Shown in pieces: positions 1 through 11,245 of a stretch of DNA of 64,000 bases (its first letter is position 1; every line of letters starts with the position of its first letter). Origin of the DNA: Micrasema longulum (lineage: Eukaryota; Arthropoda; Insecta; Trichoptera; Brachycentridae); assembly GCA_022494885.1 (NCBI GenBank), contig JAGVSM010003925.1, positions 39,364-103,363 on the forward strand, in the 5' to 3' direction. The notes beneath the pieces were generated by a model that saw only the letters and a program-made list of their open reading frames with translations, had not been told where the DNA came from and ran no database searches. The position numbers and the translations under genes were made by a program.

Positions 1-543
1 AATCATCTATGAAAAAAATTATCGAAATTCAAATATTCCGTGTATCTTTTGATCAAACCTTCCTGCAAAAAGCACCACTTGCTTACTTTAAAAGATCGCC
101 GTCTATTATTAAACATGGGGGTGCTTCATGATATACTTAGTGGACGCCTTGATAGTCCGGCTCTTATATCGGAGTTATCATTAAATGTCCCTGGCTACCG
201 CACCCGTCACACGTCGAGTTCTTTATTTCATGTGCCAGCAGTTCGTACGAACTATGCCCAGAACTCTCCACTTATACGTTTTGCTCGTGAATATAATTTG
301 AACTTTCCTTTTATTGATCCATTTGATTTGATGACACATGTCCACCCTCATTCCAATATACCACCCACTCACCCACCCTCTCACTCACTTACACTCACAC
401 AAACACACTTATATGTATTGTACGTCTATAAAATGTATTTCTGTGGATATTTCATTGGTTTTATTCGCTGTATGTTTTAGTTGTTATATTTTTGTTACGT
501 GTATGTTGATATCCCCAATAAATAAAAAAATAAAAAATAAAAA
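1..543 (+). mobile_element. LINE (jockey-like) 3' end, C-terminal ORF2 fragment
   Basis: The + frame from about position 40 reads as the C-terminal tail of a non-LTR reverse transcriptase. It has a run resembling the 'Y-R-T-R-x-T ... F-x-V-P-x-x-R-T-N-Y-A-x-N-S-P' pattern common in jockey-group tails. It is followed by a C/A-rich simple stretch (about 355-405) and an A-rich AATAAA-type tail at about 515-543, which marks the 3' end of the insertion. The element is cut by the window start. The clade is inferred from the tail pattern only. Confidence 0.6.
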
Positions 544-935
544 CAGCATCTTCCTGACTCAGGTTCGCGTCCCGTAATTCTAACATGAACTGCCGACAAA
601 CAGTCACCAGAGGACGTTCAGGACGTCGAGAACCTGATGCCTTGTAAAATATGGAAGCGTTGTTAAGGCTCTCAGAAGGCATCCGCAGTAAATGGTCAAG
701 CCTACCGTATCCCCTCCGTTTGATGACAGTTGTCACCGGAGTTTGCTGCGCCCGTTCTCTTTTTCTTCATTCAGCACACTCGAGATTCTTCTGAGACACC
801 TTTTCTCAAAACTCAGTTTTTTACCGTTTTGGGCCTAGTGAGGTGCCACGATTCGCATCCATAGAGGAGAATAGGTGTTGTGCAGGCGTTATATAGGCGG
901 CATTTGGTTATCACTGAGTAAATATCCAATCTTCA
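544..935 (-). mobile_element. LINE reverse transcriptase C-terminal fragment
   Basis: On the minus strand a broken frame (about 736 to 540) carries 'LDHLLRMPSESLN...ASGSRRPERP'. It aligns with the better-preserved fragment at 38826-39310 ('LGHVLRMPQENLN...AGSRHPGRP'). The DNA match continues to about 860 (the 'aggtgccacgattcgcatcc' region). The pattern G-H-x-x-R-M-P ... G-S-R-x-P-x-R-P is the usual end of RT ORFs of several insect LINEs. It is a dead fragment abutting the A-tail of the previous element. Confidence 0.6.
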
Positions 936-2950
936 GACAGCCTTCATACTATTGAATGTGGCGCCTGCTATTTCTGGCCGCACTCCCAGTTTTTTTTGAA
1001 AGCTGCCATTTTCTGTAACAAATCTAGTATGAATATTTGATTAAACCTAGTATTAAAAAAAAATCAAAATGCAATCAACCTTTTTTCTGTGTGCCCTTTT
1101 TATTAGATTTTTAATAATTAACACCCGTTTAAAAATAAACATAGATCTAGTGAACTCACTTTATCTAGTTTTAAGTGTTTGCTTTGCGTTTTCTTTATTT
1201 TTATATATTAAAGAAATTAGTAAAAATATTGGTTTCTCTTCCGATGAAAAATATATGATGAATTATTGGTTATTGATAAATTGTTATATTCAGTCGGGTT
1301 ATGAATGGACAGAAGTATGTATTGATGAGATGTCTTTCTTTCCCAAGATTTAATCATCAATATTCCTTACATATGTCTTTGATGGAATAATGGAATAGTG
1401 GAAATGAATGGGCCTGATTACGTTTTCCTTAGGATCTTCTATGTAACAGGAGAATCAATCTCCCGTCGTTAGATATCCTTTTCCTACAAGTGTATTTAAT
1501 TAAATATGTTCCGTGTTTCCAATTGCTTTTTTTACCAATATAAATTATTATTAGGCACGTTCTTTAAAAACATCCTTGACTGAAACATCTGTTTGTTACA
1601 TGAATGCTGATTAGCAGAAGGATCAAATTATTTTTCCTTCTTAAAAAAATAACAGGTTAAATAAATCACGATAGTTTATTATTTCAATGTTTAGGGTTTA
1701 ATATTATAAGATTTCGTTGATGAAGTATTATTAATCAGAAGAATTTATTTCATTAAGGTTATAATCTGATAAAAAAAGAGAATCATACGATCAAGCCATT
1801 TCAAAACGCTGTTTTTTAAAAAAAATATATAATCGTCCACTGAAAAGAAATAATTCATGAACATTTGAAAAATACATGTATTTTTTAAGGTACGTTTGAT
1901 AAAAAATACATTTTTTTTTTAGTATATTGTTAACGGCTAAATTTTCAATGAAAATAGCCTTTTAAAATACCTGAATCGTATGATTTCCTTACTTTTTATC
2001 AGATCTACAGCCTTCAGTAAAAAAGAAAAATGATAAATTTTATTATGTCAGCTTCAGCCGTGTTCTTAACTGATTAGTTGCCCTTCAATACAAATCTAAA
2101 CAAAACTTATTTTAAACTTGGAATTAGAAAACTGTTTGAGGTGATATATACGTTGGGAAATGGACAGGTCTATTTATTTTCAATGGAAAACTACTGAACT
2201 GAAAGAACGTACCGTGTTTTCAGAATTTCCTCCTGAAAACATATCGTTGTTCATTGAAAAACAAGAACTGCAGCATTTTAACCAGGTTTTTAGATTAACA
2301 TTTCTAAATTGAAATTGTACAATAAACTTACATTTAATTTTGTAAAGAATTTCCAGGATTCCATTAAAGTTCTTCAAAATGCATTAATTCTCAAAACAAA
2401 ACTCTGCAGTAAAATAAATCGCCACACTAGTTATTAAAGCGATTTTTTTATTATTTATAATCCTTTCTTACATTTAATTGTAAACCTTTACGTTTAAACG
2501 ACCGTGTATTCTTTTGAAAATATTATATAAAGGGGTTGTTTTTTTTTCAAAGAAAAGACTCATTCTTAATAAAATAATCTAACATTAGACGTAAAATAAA
2601 CTTGTATTGTTTTAGTTTAAACTTCTGCTAGACTGAGACAAAATAAACATAGACTAATTTCGAGTATGCGGTAAAAAAGTTTTCCTTTAAGGACTAATAT
2701 TATTTATTCATAAGTTCATACAAGTATTTTTAATTTAAAAATGTATTTGTACAAGCTTTATTTGCTCAATAAAAACTGCTATTATTTGAAAATAAATATG
2801 TGTATCAAATGTCCAATATACATTTCAAAAATAATATTACGAAATTTGACCAGTCTGTTATTTGGCTTGCAGAAGAATATTATTATTAGCAGTAAGTCCA
2901 GTCCACCAAAGTGAATTTATTTTTGTACTCTAAAATATTTGAATTTGTGA
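936..2950. other. AT-rich stretch, no gene recognised
   Basis: There is very AT-rich sequence with short open frames only. The longest, 1069-1353 (+, 94 aa), is hydrophobic and low in complexity and resembles nothing I know. I see no repeat family shared with the rest of the window. Confidence 0.5.
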
Positions 2951-2952
2951 AT

Positions 2953-3125
2953 CGGGCTGTGGTCCCGTGGCTAGGGTTTTGGACTCGTGGCTGAAAGTTC
3001 CTTGGTTCGAATCCCACTTGATTTCCATTTTTAAGAGTGAGTTATTTAAAACTCGTTGAAAATGTTTCTCAAAATTAAATATTTGGGTAAACCATAAGAA
3101 CGCAATTTTTTATTTGAAAATAATA
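2953..3125 (+). mobile_element. tRNA-derived SINE, family SINE-3
   Basis: The tRNA-like head has an A-box-like 'gtggtcccgtggctagg' and the B-box 'ggttcgaatccca' (about 3004-3016). It is followed by a conserved body: 'gagttatttaaaactcgttgaaaatg' and then 'taaaccataagaacgcaa'. The same head and body occur at 24030-24200, 38535-38712, 52995-53145 and, diverged, 16070-16260. The repeated non-tRNA body shows this is a SINE and not a tRNA gene. Confidence 0.75.
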
Positions 3126-3884
3126 AAAAATTCTTGGTTCCATTCCTAATAGGTCGACCATGAAATACTTATTTAAAGATGTGTTTAGAATTTGCGGATA
3201 GAAAAAAAATATAAACTGTAGGCGGTTCAATAAGCCAAAGTTATACGTCCCATTAATTGCAGGTAAGAGTAAAAATAGAAAAAAAACATATTGACTTTTC
3301 TGTGCTTTTCTTTCTATAATATGATTTTCAGTCATTCAAACGATAATCCCCTAAACTCGTTATTTTAAGAAACCGTTTTTACCGTTTTAGTCCTCGGCGT
3401 CAAACCTTTTGATTAATTTTAAGCCTTTGTTTCGTACGCTTTGTTATGTTCGTCTTTTCAAACGAATAGCATCTTGACTTACATTATGCTTTATTTTAAT
3501 ATAATTAATCCATCGTTTTTTTTAATGGAAAATCCAGAATTTTCTTTAAAACAATTTTCATGTGCGCTATTTCAACATTACTAAATGTTGAACACTGAAA
3601 ACTCAATTGATTTTTCAATGTTATTACTTAATTTGATAATTATTTTATTTAAATTATAATAATTCAATAAATAAAATAATTTTACATTTTAAATCATAAA
3701 GCATAATTTTTGTTTTATTTATTTATTTATTCATGTTTTTCTCTTTTAAACTTTAATTAATAATCAAAATAATATGACCTCACTGGGGTTACCCGTGCCG
3801 AGGACACTAACTTGACAATATACTTTTTTGAAATGTTTTTTCATTTGAGAATAAACAAAGAAGACCAACAATTTTTGAGTTTGT
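3126..3884. other. AT-rich stretch, nothing recognised
   Basis: I see only short frames and poly(A)/poly(T)-rich sequence here. No family from the rest of the window is present apart from the start of the next element. Confidence 0.4.
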
Positions 3885-4240
3885 CCAAATGTTCGTAGAC
3901 AAAAGACTGGATTTCACCCCCTCGGGAGTCATTAAGATAACAAATAACAACAGGGATGAAGAATACCATAAATAAGGGAATATGGAAGTCTAGGCATTTA
4001 CAGGGCTTATGACCTGTCATTGGCTGGTTTAAGTGGCCACTTTACACTCTGTGTAACATTCACCATTTCGCCTATGTTTGAACATCCATATTTCTTCAAT
4101 TATTCCATTTGTTGATTTTAGTGAAGTTAAAGAGCTGAAACCTTTATTGTTGTGAAGAAATTCATCTGACTGTGACAGGTGATATGACAGGTCATAAGCC
4201 CTGTAAATGCCTAGACTTCCATATTCCCTTATTTGAAACA
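3885..4240. mobile_element. Foldback/MITE-like copy of dispersed repeat rep-beta
   Basis: The ends form an inverted repeat of about 50 bp. The left arm, 3971-4020, starts 'aataagggaatatggaagtc'. The right arm, 4186-4235, is its near-exact reverse complement. The left side also carries the reversed rep-beta head ('ttgagtttgtccaaatgttc', 3876-3895). Other copies or parts lie at 6715-7190, 17347-17590, 21490-21985, 36055-36410, 42310-42500 and 51050-51430. It has no coding capacity, and the superfamily is unknown. Confidence 0.65.
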
Positions 4241-4254
4241 TTACAGAAGCGGAT

Positions 4255-4455
4255 ATTTAATTATTTTTATCATTATCTCCATATTTTTTCATTTTTATTA
4301 TTTAACATTTGTTATATTTAACATAATTTAAATTATTGTCTTAAGTGTAAACTATTTTTATAGTGTGTGCATGAGTGTCCTACACTAATATACAAATAAA
4401 TTGTCAATTTTTCTGTACATACTGCTAATTTACTCAATAAAATAAATAAATTTTT
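4255..4455 (+). mobile_element. LINE 3'-UTR remnant
   Basis: This matches the 3' UTR of the LINE fragment at 18055-18905. Shared blocks are 'attgtcttaagtg', 'gcatgagtgtcctacac' and 'ctgtacatactg', followed by an A-rich AATAAA tail. It is a 5'-truncated copy with no coding sequence left. Confidence 0.65.
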
Positions 4456-4927
4456 CAGTTTTTGTTATATTTATGATAAATTATTTAATATATCAGGAAT
4501 ACAAAATATGTATTAATTAGTTCTTTTACTTTTCTGATTAAATAATTTTAAAAATTAAAATCTTTTTTTATGTCAACGACGTCGACGTACCAAATCGTAC
4601 TATTTTTTTTTGTTTCACGAAATTAAAAAAAAAACACTTTCGTTTTATTTACAACATATTGGGGCTACGTCTTTGTTTTTAAAGCGACACCTGCATTTAT
4701 AACGATACAAATTTTATTCATGAAATATTTTCTCTACACCTTTCAAATGTATTGACGCGCGATGCCAGCTCTCGATAAATAAAATCTGCATCTGAATGCA
4801 TTACTACCGGGTGTTCTTATTCACTTTATTTTATTTTTATTATTTGTTTTAAACTCTCAAAAGGCTGTGGTAAAAAAAACTCTTCCGCTCCCAACAAAGT
4901 AGTATCTTGTTACCTTAAGCAAAACAA
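4456..4927. other. AT-rich stretch, nothing recognised
   Basis: AT-rich sequence with no open frame or repeat I can assign. Confidence 0.4.
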
Positions 4928-5395
4928 AGAGACATATTCTTCTTCTTCTAGTGCCTTGCCGAGTCCCCCCAACGTTGGCGATCACTACAGCGAAAGAATA
5001 TGTATCTGTCCTGCGCTAGTTTTACATTTCGCAGCCAGGACGACTGCTTATTGATGCACTCGCCTTAGCGATTCCTGGGAAAAGATGACTAGAATGGTTT
5101 TCCTTTGGCTTCTCTTGTGAATTTTCTGTCGGGGTTACCTTCCCTTAGCTGGTTGGTTTTGGTTTTGAGGGGCCAAAATCTCGCCTTTCATCCTCTCGTT
5201 ATCTACTGCGATCACACCGTTATGAGTTGAATCTCATTGCCTAGGGTTCGCGACGTGGACGCTAACGAGTTGTACTAGTCAGTAGTGTTGCCGGTGGAAT
5301 GCAACTGGGCGTTTGCAGCATTTTATAAAATCACACCCTCTAGTAAGATGTGACTCACTGCGACCCTACTGACAGTTCGAACCCCTTAATAATTC
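4928..5395 (-). mobile_element. Unclassified GC-richer retroelement fragment with (GAA)n tail
   Basis: This block is clearly richer in G+C than its flanks. Read on the minus strand it ends in 'ggcaaggcactagaagaaga', a GAA-repeat tail at about 4939-4950 on +, as expected of the 3' end of a retroposed element. I see no intact reading frame. It may be a LINE fragment or a SINE-like derivative. The class is inferred only from the tail and the composition step. Confidence 0.4.
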
Positions 5396-5870
5396 CATAA
5401 TTTAATTCAGTTTAATAAATATTTTTCCATAATTTGAACAAATATAAATACAATTTGACACACAAAAAAAATCATAATTACGCTGGTCATCTTATATGCG
5501 TGCACCCCCGCTCACTGCCAATAATTGACTTAATCTCTTTCACACAAACACCGGCTACAAAACAGCGTCTCTGTCTTACTTGTAATTTGTTATATTTTCA
5601 TACATAGTTATGCTCTCTCTGATACAGAATTATTGCTGTATTGGCGTCACGTCAATTCTACGCATAGCAATGAAAAATATTTTTTAGTAGTTATACAAAT
5701 CATGCTTTCTAAATCCGGTGTGAAAATGCATATTTATTTTTTTTTTAACTTTATTATTTTTTTTAATAAGAGAGGCTTGTATCGTATGTAGACTAGTGTG
5801 ATATCACACAGCCACTTAAGAGTCAATACAGTTTGTTCGTGTTTTTATCTTAACTTCATACATATAAATT
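5396..5870. other. AT-rich stretch, nothing recognised
   Basis: No reading frame or repeat family can be assigned here. A small rep-beta scrap ('gcaacagagagggaaaacat') follows at about 5876-5930. Confidence 0.4.
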
Positions 5871-5944
5871 TATTGCAACAGAGAGGGAAAACATTATGGA
5901 GAAGAGAAAATGGAAGTCTTTAGGGCCGGTACAAGGTGGGAAGT

Positions 5945-6135
5945 TAACATTTATGTTCATTTTTATTTACAAAATAAAATTGAGTTTCCTTTTCGAAAAT
6001 GTTTTTACACTTGAATACTTCATAGTCCCTGAACCGGCAACTAAAGTGTAAGACTGATCATCTTATCTTCATGTATGATCAAGATACACTGCGATTGGTT
6101 TACCAGTGCAATGCCTTATTAGGTGCTTCGCGTAT
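5945..6135 (+). mobile_element. SINE-2 fragment
   Basis: This is the body and tail of SINE-2 without the tRNA-like head. It has 'aatacttcatagtccctgaa', 'gtgtaagactgatcatctta' and the end block 'cactgcgattggtttaccag' with 'aatgccttattaggtgc'. It aligns with the reverse of 10385-10650 and with 34395-34600. Confidence 0.6.
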
Positions 6136-6439
6136 TGTCAAAGCTTATTTTATTGTTGTCATTATATCGTATTTACTGCATTTTGTGGTTACCTACCGTA
6201 TTGTATGGGACTCGTCGCACATTATTCATTCGATGTGTATCAGTTAAATTTTAAAATAAAATGCTTTTTTTTTTCAGAATACGGTTTTGAAATTTAACAT
6301 ACTTTTAAAAAAAAAATACAATTTATAACATTTCTTGATTTGAATTTTAACAAAAAGGTTTCTAACTTTTTACTAAGCTCTTTATTGTACCATTTTTAAT
6401 ACAATTACAAGTTTTAAACAATAATTTTTTTTTACTTAA

Positions 6440-6525
6440 TCACCCACACACACGCACCCTCTCCCTCATTCATTCACGCATACACACATCCACATACACA
6501 TGCATACAAACGTCACACAAATACA
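6440..6525. repeat. CA-rich simple repeat
   Basis: Degenerate (CA)n/(CACG)n-like tract ('cacacacacgcaccctctcc' and following). Confidence 0.6.
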
Positions 6526-6714
6526 ATTACGAAACTTCTTTTCTTATATATTATGTGACATTATATTTACAGTGGATTTATTTATTGGCTTTAGCATTGT
6601 TAATATTTTTCTACTTATTTTGTTTATGTAATAGCTGTAAAAATCCTAAAAAAAATATTAAAAAAAAATAAAAATAAAGAAAGGAAATAAAGAAGTATGA
6701 AAAACAGAATATGT

Positions 6715-7190
6715 GAAACTAACGTATTACAACAGAGATGAAAAACATTTTAGAAAAGGTAATGTAGAAATCTAGGCCGGGCTAATGACCTGTCATTGGC
6801 TGATTTAAGTGACCGCTTTACACACTGTGTAAAATTCACCATTCTAAAATTGAAAAGTATTTTCAGGCGTTGTTTAATATGTAAGTAAAATAATCCAATT
6901 AGATGCATCTCACCCGCAACAATAAAGGTTTCAGCTCTTTACTTTAAAAAGGTCAACAGATGGAAGAATTGTTCAAATGCAAGCAGAATGGTGAATGTTA
7001 CACAGCGTGTAAAATGGCCACTTAAACCAGTTAATGACAGGTCATAAGCCCTGTGAATGCCTAGACTTGTATATTCCCTTCTCTAAAATGTTCTTCATCT
7101 ATGTTGTAATATGTTAATATTAACAGCTCTCTAGGGGGTTGATCCAGTCTGTGTCTACAAAAATTTGGACAAACTCAAAGCTTTGCTGAA
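6715..7190. mobile_element. rep-beta foldback copy with about 120-bp terminal inverted repeats
   Basis: The left arm, about 6721-6845, and the inverted right arm, about 6985-7120, match across most of their length. Both include 'gacctgtcattggctg'-type, 'cactttacacactgtgtaa'-type and 'attcaccatt' blocks. The centre contains the conserved rep-beta core ('caataaaggtttcagctctt'). To the right it continues into the rep-beta head ('ctctctagggggttgatcca', about 7127-7185). It is noncoding. Confidence 0.65.
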
Positions 7191-7609
7191 TGTGTAAAAA
7201 TTATTAAAATGAATACATACAAATTAATTTCCGAGTTGTGAGAATGTTGGTGAGGGTGAGTTTGTGAGGGTGTGTGTTAGTGGGGATATGTATGTGTGTA
7301 TTAAAAATCGAAGCGTGTGAAGTGTTTCGCTCATTAATTTCTTTCGTAATACTAAAGCGATGATTATATAATGTCAGCGTAATATAGGGTAATTCTGTTT
7401 AAAATGACATACCAGTTAAGATGACATACCGGTAATATATAATTAAGCTATTAACGTAAGTACCTTGAAATATAGTTTAAGCAACGCATACAGATGGCTT
7501 ACAAACGCACTCGGTGGATAGTGCGAGCAAATGCATTGTGTTAGTTGGGTGTTTGTCAAAATCAAAAGCAAATAAATAGTACTTACATGTTATTTTGTTA
7601 TTAAAAATA
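7191..7609. other. Simple repeat and unassigned sequence
   Basis: A GT-rich tract lies at about 7236-7305. A short direct repeat 'atgacatacc(a/g)gt' occurs twice at about 7404-7433. I see no gene. Confidence 0.4.
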
Positions 7610-8405
7610 ATCTACATACAAACAAACAAACCATCACGGCGTTTCCTTTTAATAGTAGGTAGAGAGGATAGAACGCAATATCACTCTGTCTTTGTATACA
7701 GACCTTGCTTCCTCTAAACTCATTCATCTTCTCATGCACGCACGCCGATTATTCCTACTCTTGATCGTGCCGTGTCTTTCTCGGTCTTCCTCATTGCATC
7801 CATCAAAATTCGCATCGTAGATCCTTTTAGCCATTCTTTCGCATTCCATTCACTCTACTCGTCCAACGCAACACCCCTATCTTGATTCTGTCGATAATGC
7901 ATGTCTTAACCTTACATAGTTCACGTATCTCGACATTTGTACACCTATCATACATCGTTTTACCACATATTCGCCTGTAAGATCACATTTCGACAGCATT
8001 TTAACTTTTTTATAATTATTTTTCCAATTCTATACTTCACTCTCATACATTAAAGTTGGCACTAGAACTCTACTGTGAACTACTAGTTTTGCCTCCTGCG
8101 ATAAACATTTGTTTGCCAAAGTAGATTTCAGTGCACCGTTTACCCTGTACCCAGCACTCACCCTCCTTTCAATACCTTTGTCAGTCTTTCTATCCCTAGT
8201 AAACATACTTCTCAGATACACAAATTCTTCTACCTGATTCATAATATCTCCGTTCACACTGATCTTACATTTTGTTATATTTTCATCCCTTTCAAAAACC
8301 ATCGCTTTAGATTTATCAACATTCATTAGCAAATCGCTTTTGTTGCATAAATACGATATTTCCCGATATTTTCTTTCAAAATAGTGTATCTTCTCAGCCA
8401 TAATT
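7610..8405 (-). mobile_element. RTE-type LINE, 3' part of ORF2, decayed
   Basis: The minus frame at 8401-8030 encodes an RT segment after the catalytic core ('NKSDLLMNVDKSKAMVFERD', then a 'VEEFVYLRSMFTRD' block like the usual 'F-x-Y-L-G-S-x-x-x-x-D'). Lower down it has frameshifted remains of the tail shared with 55770-56305. The 3' end lies at about 7620, where the strand reads 'gtgatggtttgtttg'. A short 3' UTR with a (GTTTG)n-like tail is typical of RTE/BovB elements. Three further pieces of this family lie at 9255, 12495 and 55770. Confidence 0.75.
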
Positions 8406-9254
8406 CCCCCTCACATACGCCATGTCAGCTCCCCAGTCAAATATTGAAGTGTATTAACGAAACATTTTCAAACCAGGGTGTGAATCAGTGAATCATACGA
8501 GGCACAATATTCACAACCGAAAAGATTTTCCAGGCAGAGTGCCAGCACCGACTCCCTACAACACTACACTATTGGACAGGGAATGATATTGGCTGTCAGC
8601 GACTTCATATTATAGAACTTGTGACACGTGGAAACTCTAACCACGACACTACACGAAGCTTCCTACAATTTGGTCGGTAAAAACGTTGATTCGAATTCTG
8701 ACATTTTAACGAACTTCGCCGTCAATTGTACGACACTACATACCCTCCATATTTGTATGAGTATTATTATTATTGGTTACACATTAACATTTTAATATTT
8801 TTATTTTATTTTTATTTATTTATTCAATCCAATATATAATACAAATACATAGTTTACAAAAGAAAATGTGTAAACAATGGGTACATTCAATATAATTCCT
8901 TTTTTATTTATGGATGTAGCCACTCCACTGGCTCTCAGGCACGTTCCGAAGTGCCAGTGCATTATTTGTTTTTTTATCTTTTTATTTATTTGACGGTCTT
9001 ATGCAGTGGATTCTAACTATGGTAAATACAATTTCTTATAATAAATACAGGCACTAACAAAAAAAAAAAAACAATTAAATAAAACTAAAGCTAGGACCAA
9101 AAAAATAAAAATTACTACCTCTAGACAAGATCCGGTCTATCTTAGTGATTTTTTAAATCTATAATAGTATATACTTTCACATCGATTGTTGTGTAAAAAT
9201 TTTAAAAAAGATGAAAAAAGATTCTAAAACATATTCATAAAATAAGAAAGTATT
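8406..9254. other. Unassigned sequence with LINE-like 3' end
   Basis: 8406-8780 is moderately GC-rich and unrecognised. At about 8780-9130 an AT-rich piece contains 'ggatgtagccactccactgg', which recurs inverted at about 23139-23170. This marks an old retroelement end. I see no reading frame of note. Confidence 0.4.
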
Positions 9255-9660
9255 TTTAAGAAATTAAAATTATACTCTGATATATGAATACATTATGTAA
9301 GGCTGACATTAGCATTATCGACAAAATTAAGAAAAGAGCTCTGCGCTGGTTTGGACATGTAGAGCAAATAGACAGCAAAATAACGGCTAAAAATATTTAC
9401 AATGCGAATGTTGATGGATGCAAAAATAGAAGAAGACCGAGAAAGACATGGCGTGACTAAATCCAACAAATACTTAAAGATAGACATGTTAAAAGTCGGA
9501 ATAATCGGCGCGTGTGCATGAGAAGATGTATGAATGTAGAGGAAGCGAGATCTGTATGCAAAGATACAGTAATGTGGCGTTCTATCCTCTCTGTCTACCC
9601 TTACGGAAAAAAGGCGTTATGGTTTGTTGCTGTTGTTGGTGTTGTAGAATATAAATGAAT
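9255..9660 (+). mobile_element. RTE-type LINE C-terminal fragment
   Basis: The + strand reads, with frame breaks, the same C-terminal RT tail as 55777-56283: the 'R-W-F-G-H-V-E', 'R-P-R-K-T-W-x-D' and 'R-R-x-C-M-R-R-C-M-N-V' blocks. The 3' end is at about 9625-9650 with 'gttgctgttgttggtgttg'. It is 5'-truncated and dead. Confidence 0.7.
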
Positions 9661-10384
9661 CAAATTATCAATTTAATTATTACGTAAATTGCGTATTTAC
9701 ATATTAACATCGATCAAGTCAAGACTCAGAATGATATTTTCAAATGTTTATGAAATGACATCATAGCCGTGTTGTAAAATTTCACTGCAACATTTGAAGT
9801 AAATAGTTGGAAACAAAATATCAAAAGCAAAGGGAGTAATTCCCTCTCGAACGTCTGTGAAAAGTTTTATACACTAGCGCCACTGGATGTGGCATCGAAA
9901 ATATAAACTGTGGAAATTACCGAGACGTTAAGGGTGCCTCTATTGGTACAAGATTTCTGTAAACCTTCGCCTCAGTGGACATCTTAGGATCTAATCATTT
10001 TGTATGATTAATATGAGAGATCTTAATACCATACGACTTTCACCAAATTAATGTTTCTTTACCAGCCTTAATTAGAATCCGTTTGAATCACATCCATAAT
10101 TTAAATTGTAAAAAATACTAGAAAAGAAAAATATGCAAGTACGTATTTAAGATATACGGTTTTTGCAGTAGGTATGTAGGACTGGAAAGTTATTACATTT
10201 CCAAAGAATGAAAAGGGCATTTGAGATTTTTTAATTACATTGAAAATTCGGATTAAGCTAATCGTTTTATATTATTGAGATTACGACTTTGATACGAGAC
10301 AGATAAATTCAGAAAAAATAATATTCTTCGCATGTGCGGCGGCGGGTACGGGTGTGGAGTCTATCGGCGGAGATACTAGCAATA
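9661..10384. other. No gene recognised
   Basis: AT-rich sequence. I see no frame or known repeat. A slightly GC-richer island at about 9840-9985 is unassigned. Confidence 0.4.
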
Positions 10385-10650
10385 TCATCATCATCATTCC
10401 CTTAACGCACCTAATGGTGCATAGGGCACTGCATTGGTACACCAATCGCAACGCATCTTGATAATTTTTGTTACATGATTGTGAGATGATCAGTCTTACG
10501 CTTCAGGTGCCAGTCCAGGGACTTTGAAATATTCTGGTGTGAAAACACCTTTTAAATAAATATTTCAAATCAACTATGTCGGGAATCGAACCCGAGACCT
10601 CTCGCATGGTAGGCAAAAACGCTGACCATCACGCCACGAGGCCGATATAA
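10385..10650 (-). mobile_element. tRNA-derived SINE, family SINE-2 (near complete)
   Basis: On the minus strand the tRNA-like head has 'cgtggcgtgatggtcagcg' and the B-box 'gggttcgattcccgac' (about 10575-10590). The body follows ('ggtgttttcacaccagaat', 'gtaagactgatcatctcac'), then the end block with 'cagtgccctatgcaccatt', and it finishes in a (GAT)n tail at about 10388-10400. Related copies lie at 5945, 21020, 34395, 38735, 39920, 41814, 42125, 50060 and 58850. Confidence 0.8.
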
Positions 10651-10664
10651 GAGGTCTGTATTTC

Positions 10665-10795
10665 AAAGATTTTTTTTTACCACAACAGTTACAGTGGTGA
10701 ATTACATCACAGAATACCCAGGCTTGAGAAAAATCACTGTTTTTTTTATTTTTTTTTAATTTTGTTCTCACCGGGAATCTTCAGTGCGTGAGTCA
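10665..10795 (-). mobile_element. SINE-1 fragment
   Basis: It carries the SINE-1 body on the minus strand ('ctgtgatgtaattcaccact' region) and a deleted tRNA-like head ('ttctcaccgggaatc'). It lies immediately upstream of the SINE-2 copy in the same orientation. Confidence 0.65.
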
Positions 10796-10859
10796 ATTAT
10801 TAATTAATCAATGCAATGCGGTTTCACCGCGGACGTTTATTAGTGAAAAAAAACAAATA

Positions 10860-11245
10860 TTTATCAGTAGATAGTATAACTAAGCCCAAAAAATACAACC
10901 TTTTTATGCATCGTATTATCATCCCTACGATTTTTTAAAGTTTTGTAATTTTGAAATTACACCACATGTGACAAAATGAGTTTTTCTGACATGAAAAAAG
11001 AGAACCCCGTACTCTTCACAACGTGTTTACCCGAAAACCGGAAATATATCACATTGCAACATAATTGATTGGCTATTCTTAACACCTGTTCCCTGAGCCT
11101 GTTACGTTTCAAAGTAGTTAATTTTAATTTTTTTTTTTCGAGAAACTTCGCTGTCCATTTGAAATGCTCTAATTTTTACCGCGTGTAAAAAAATTGTTTT
11201 ATATTCAATTTCCTGTAGCACCAAACATCTTCATTGTCGTTCACA
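10860..11245 (+). mobile_element. Dispersed repeat rep-alpha
   Basis: A noncoding repeat of about 380 bp. It starts near 'taactaagcccaaaaaatac' and contains 'ccggaaatatatcac' and 'gctctaatttttaccgcgtg'. It ends near 'catcttcattg'. Copies: 11873-13060 (-, interrupted), 26330-26560 (-), 33690-34020 (+), 35150-35425 (-), 41500-42110 (+, interrupted) and 44775-45105 (+). I cannot classify it, and I see no clear terminal inverted repeat. Confidence 0.65.

Noticed and set aside
1069..1353. 94-aa hydrophobic frame that might be a small membrane protein
   Set aside because: AT-rich low-complexity sequence with no recognisable motif or splice support; a chance frame is more likely.
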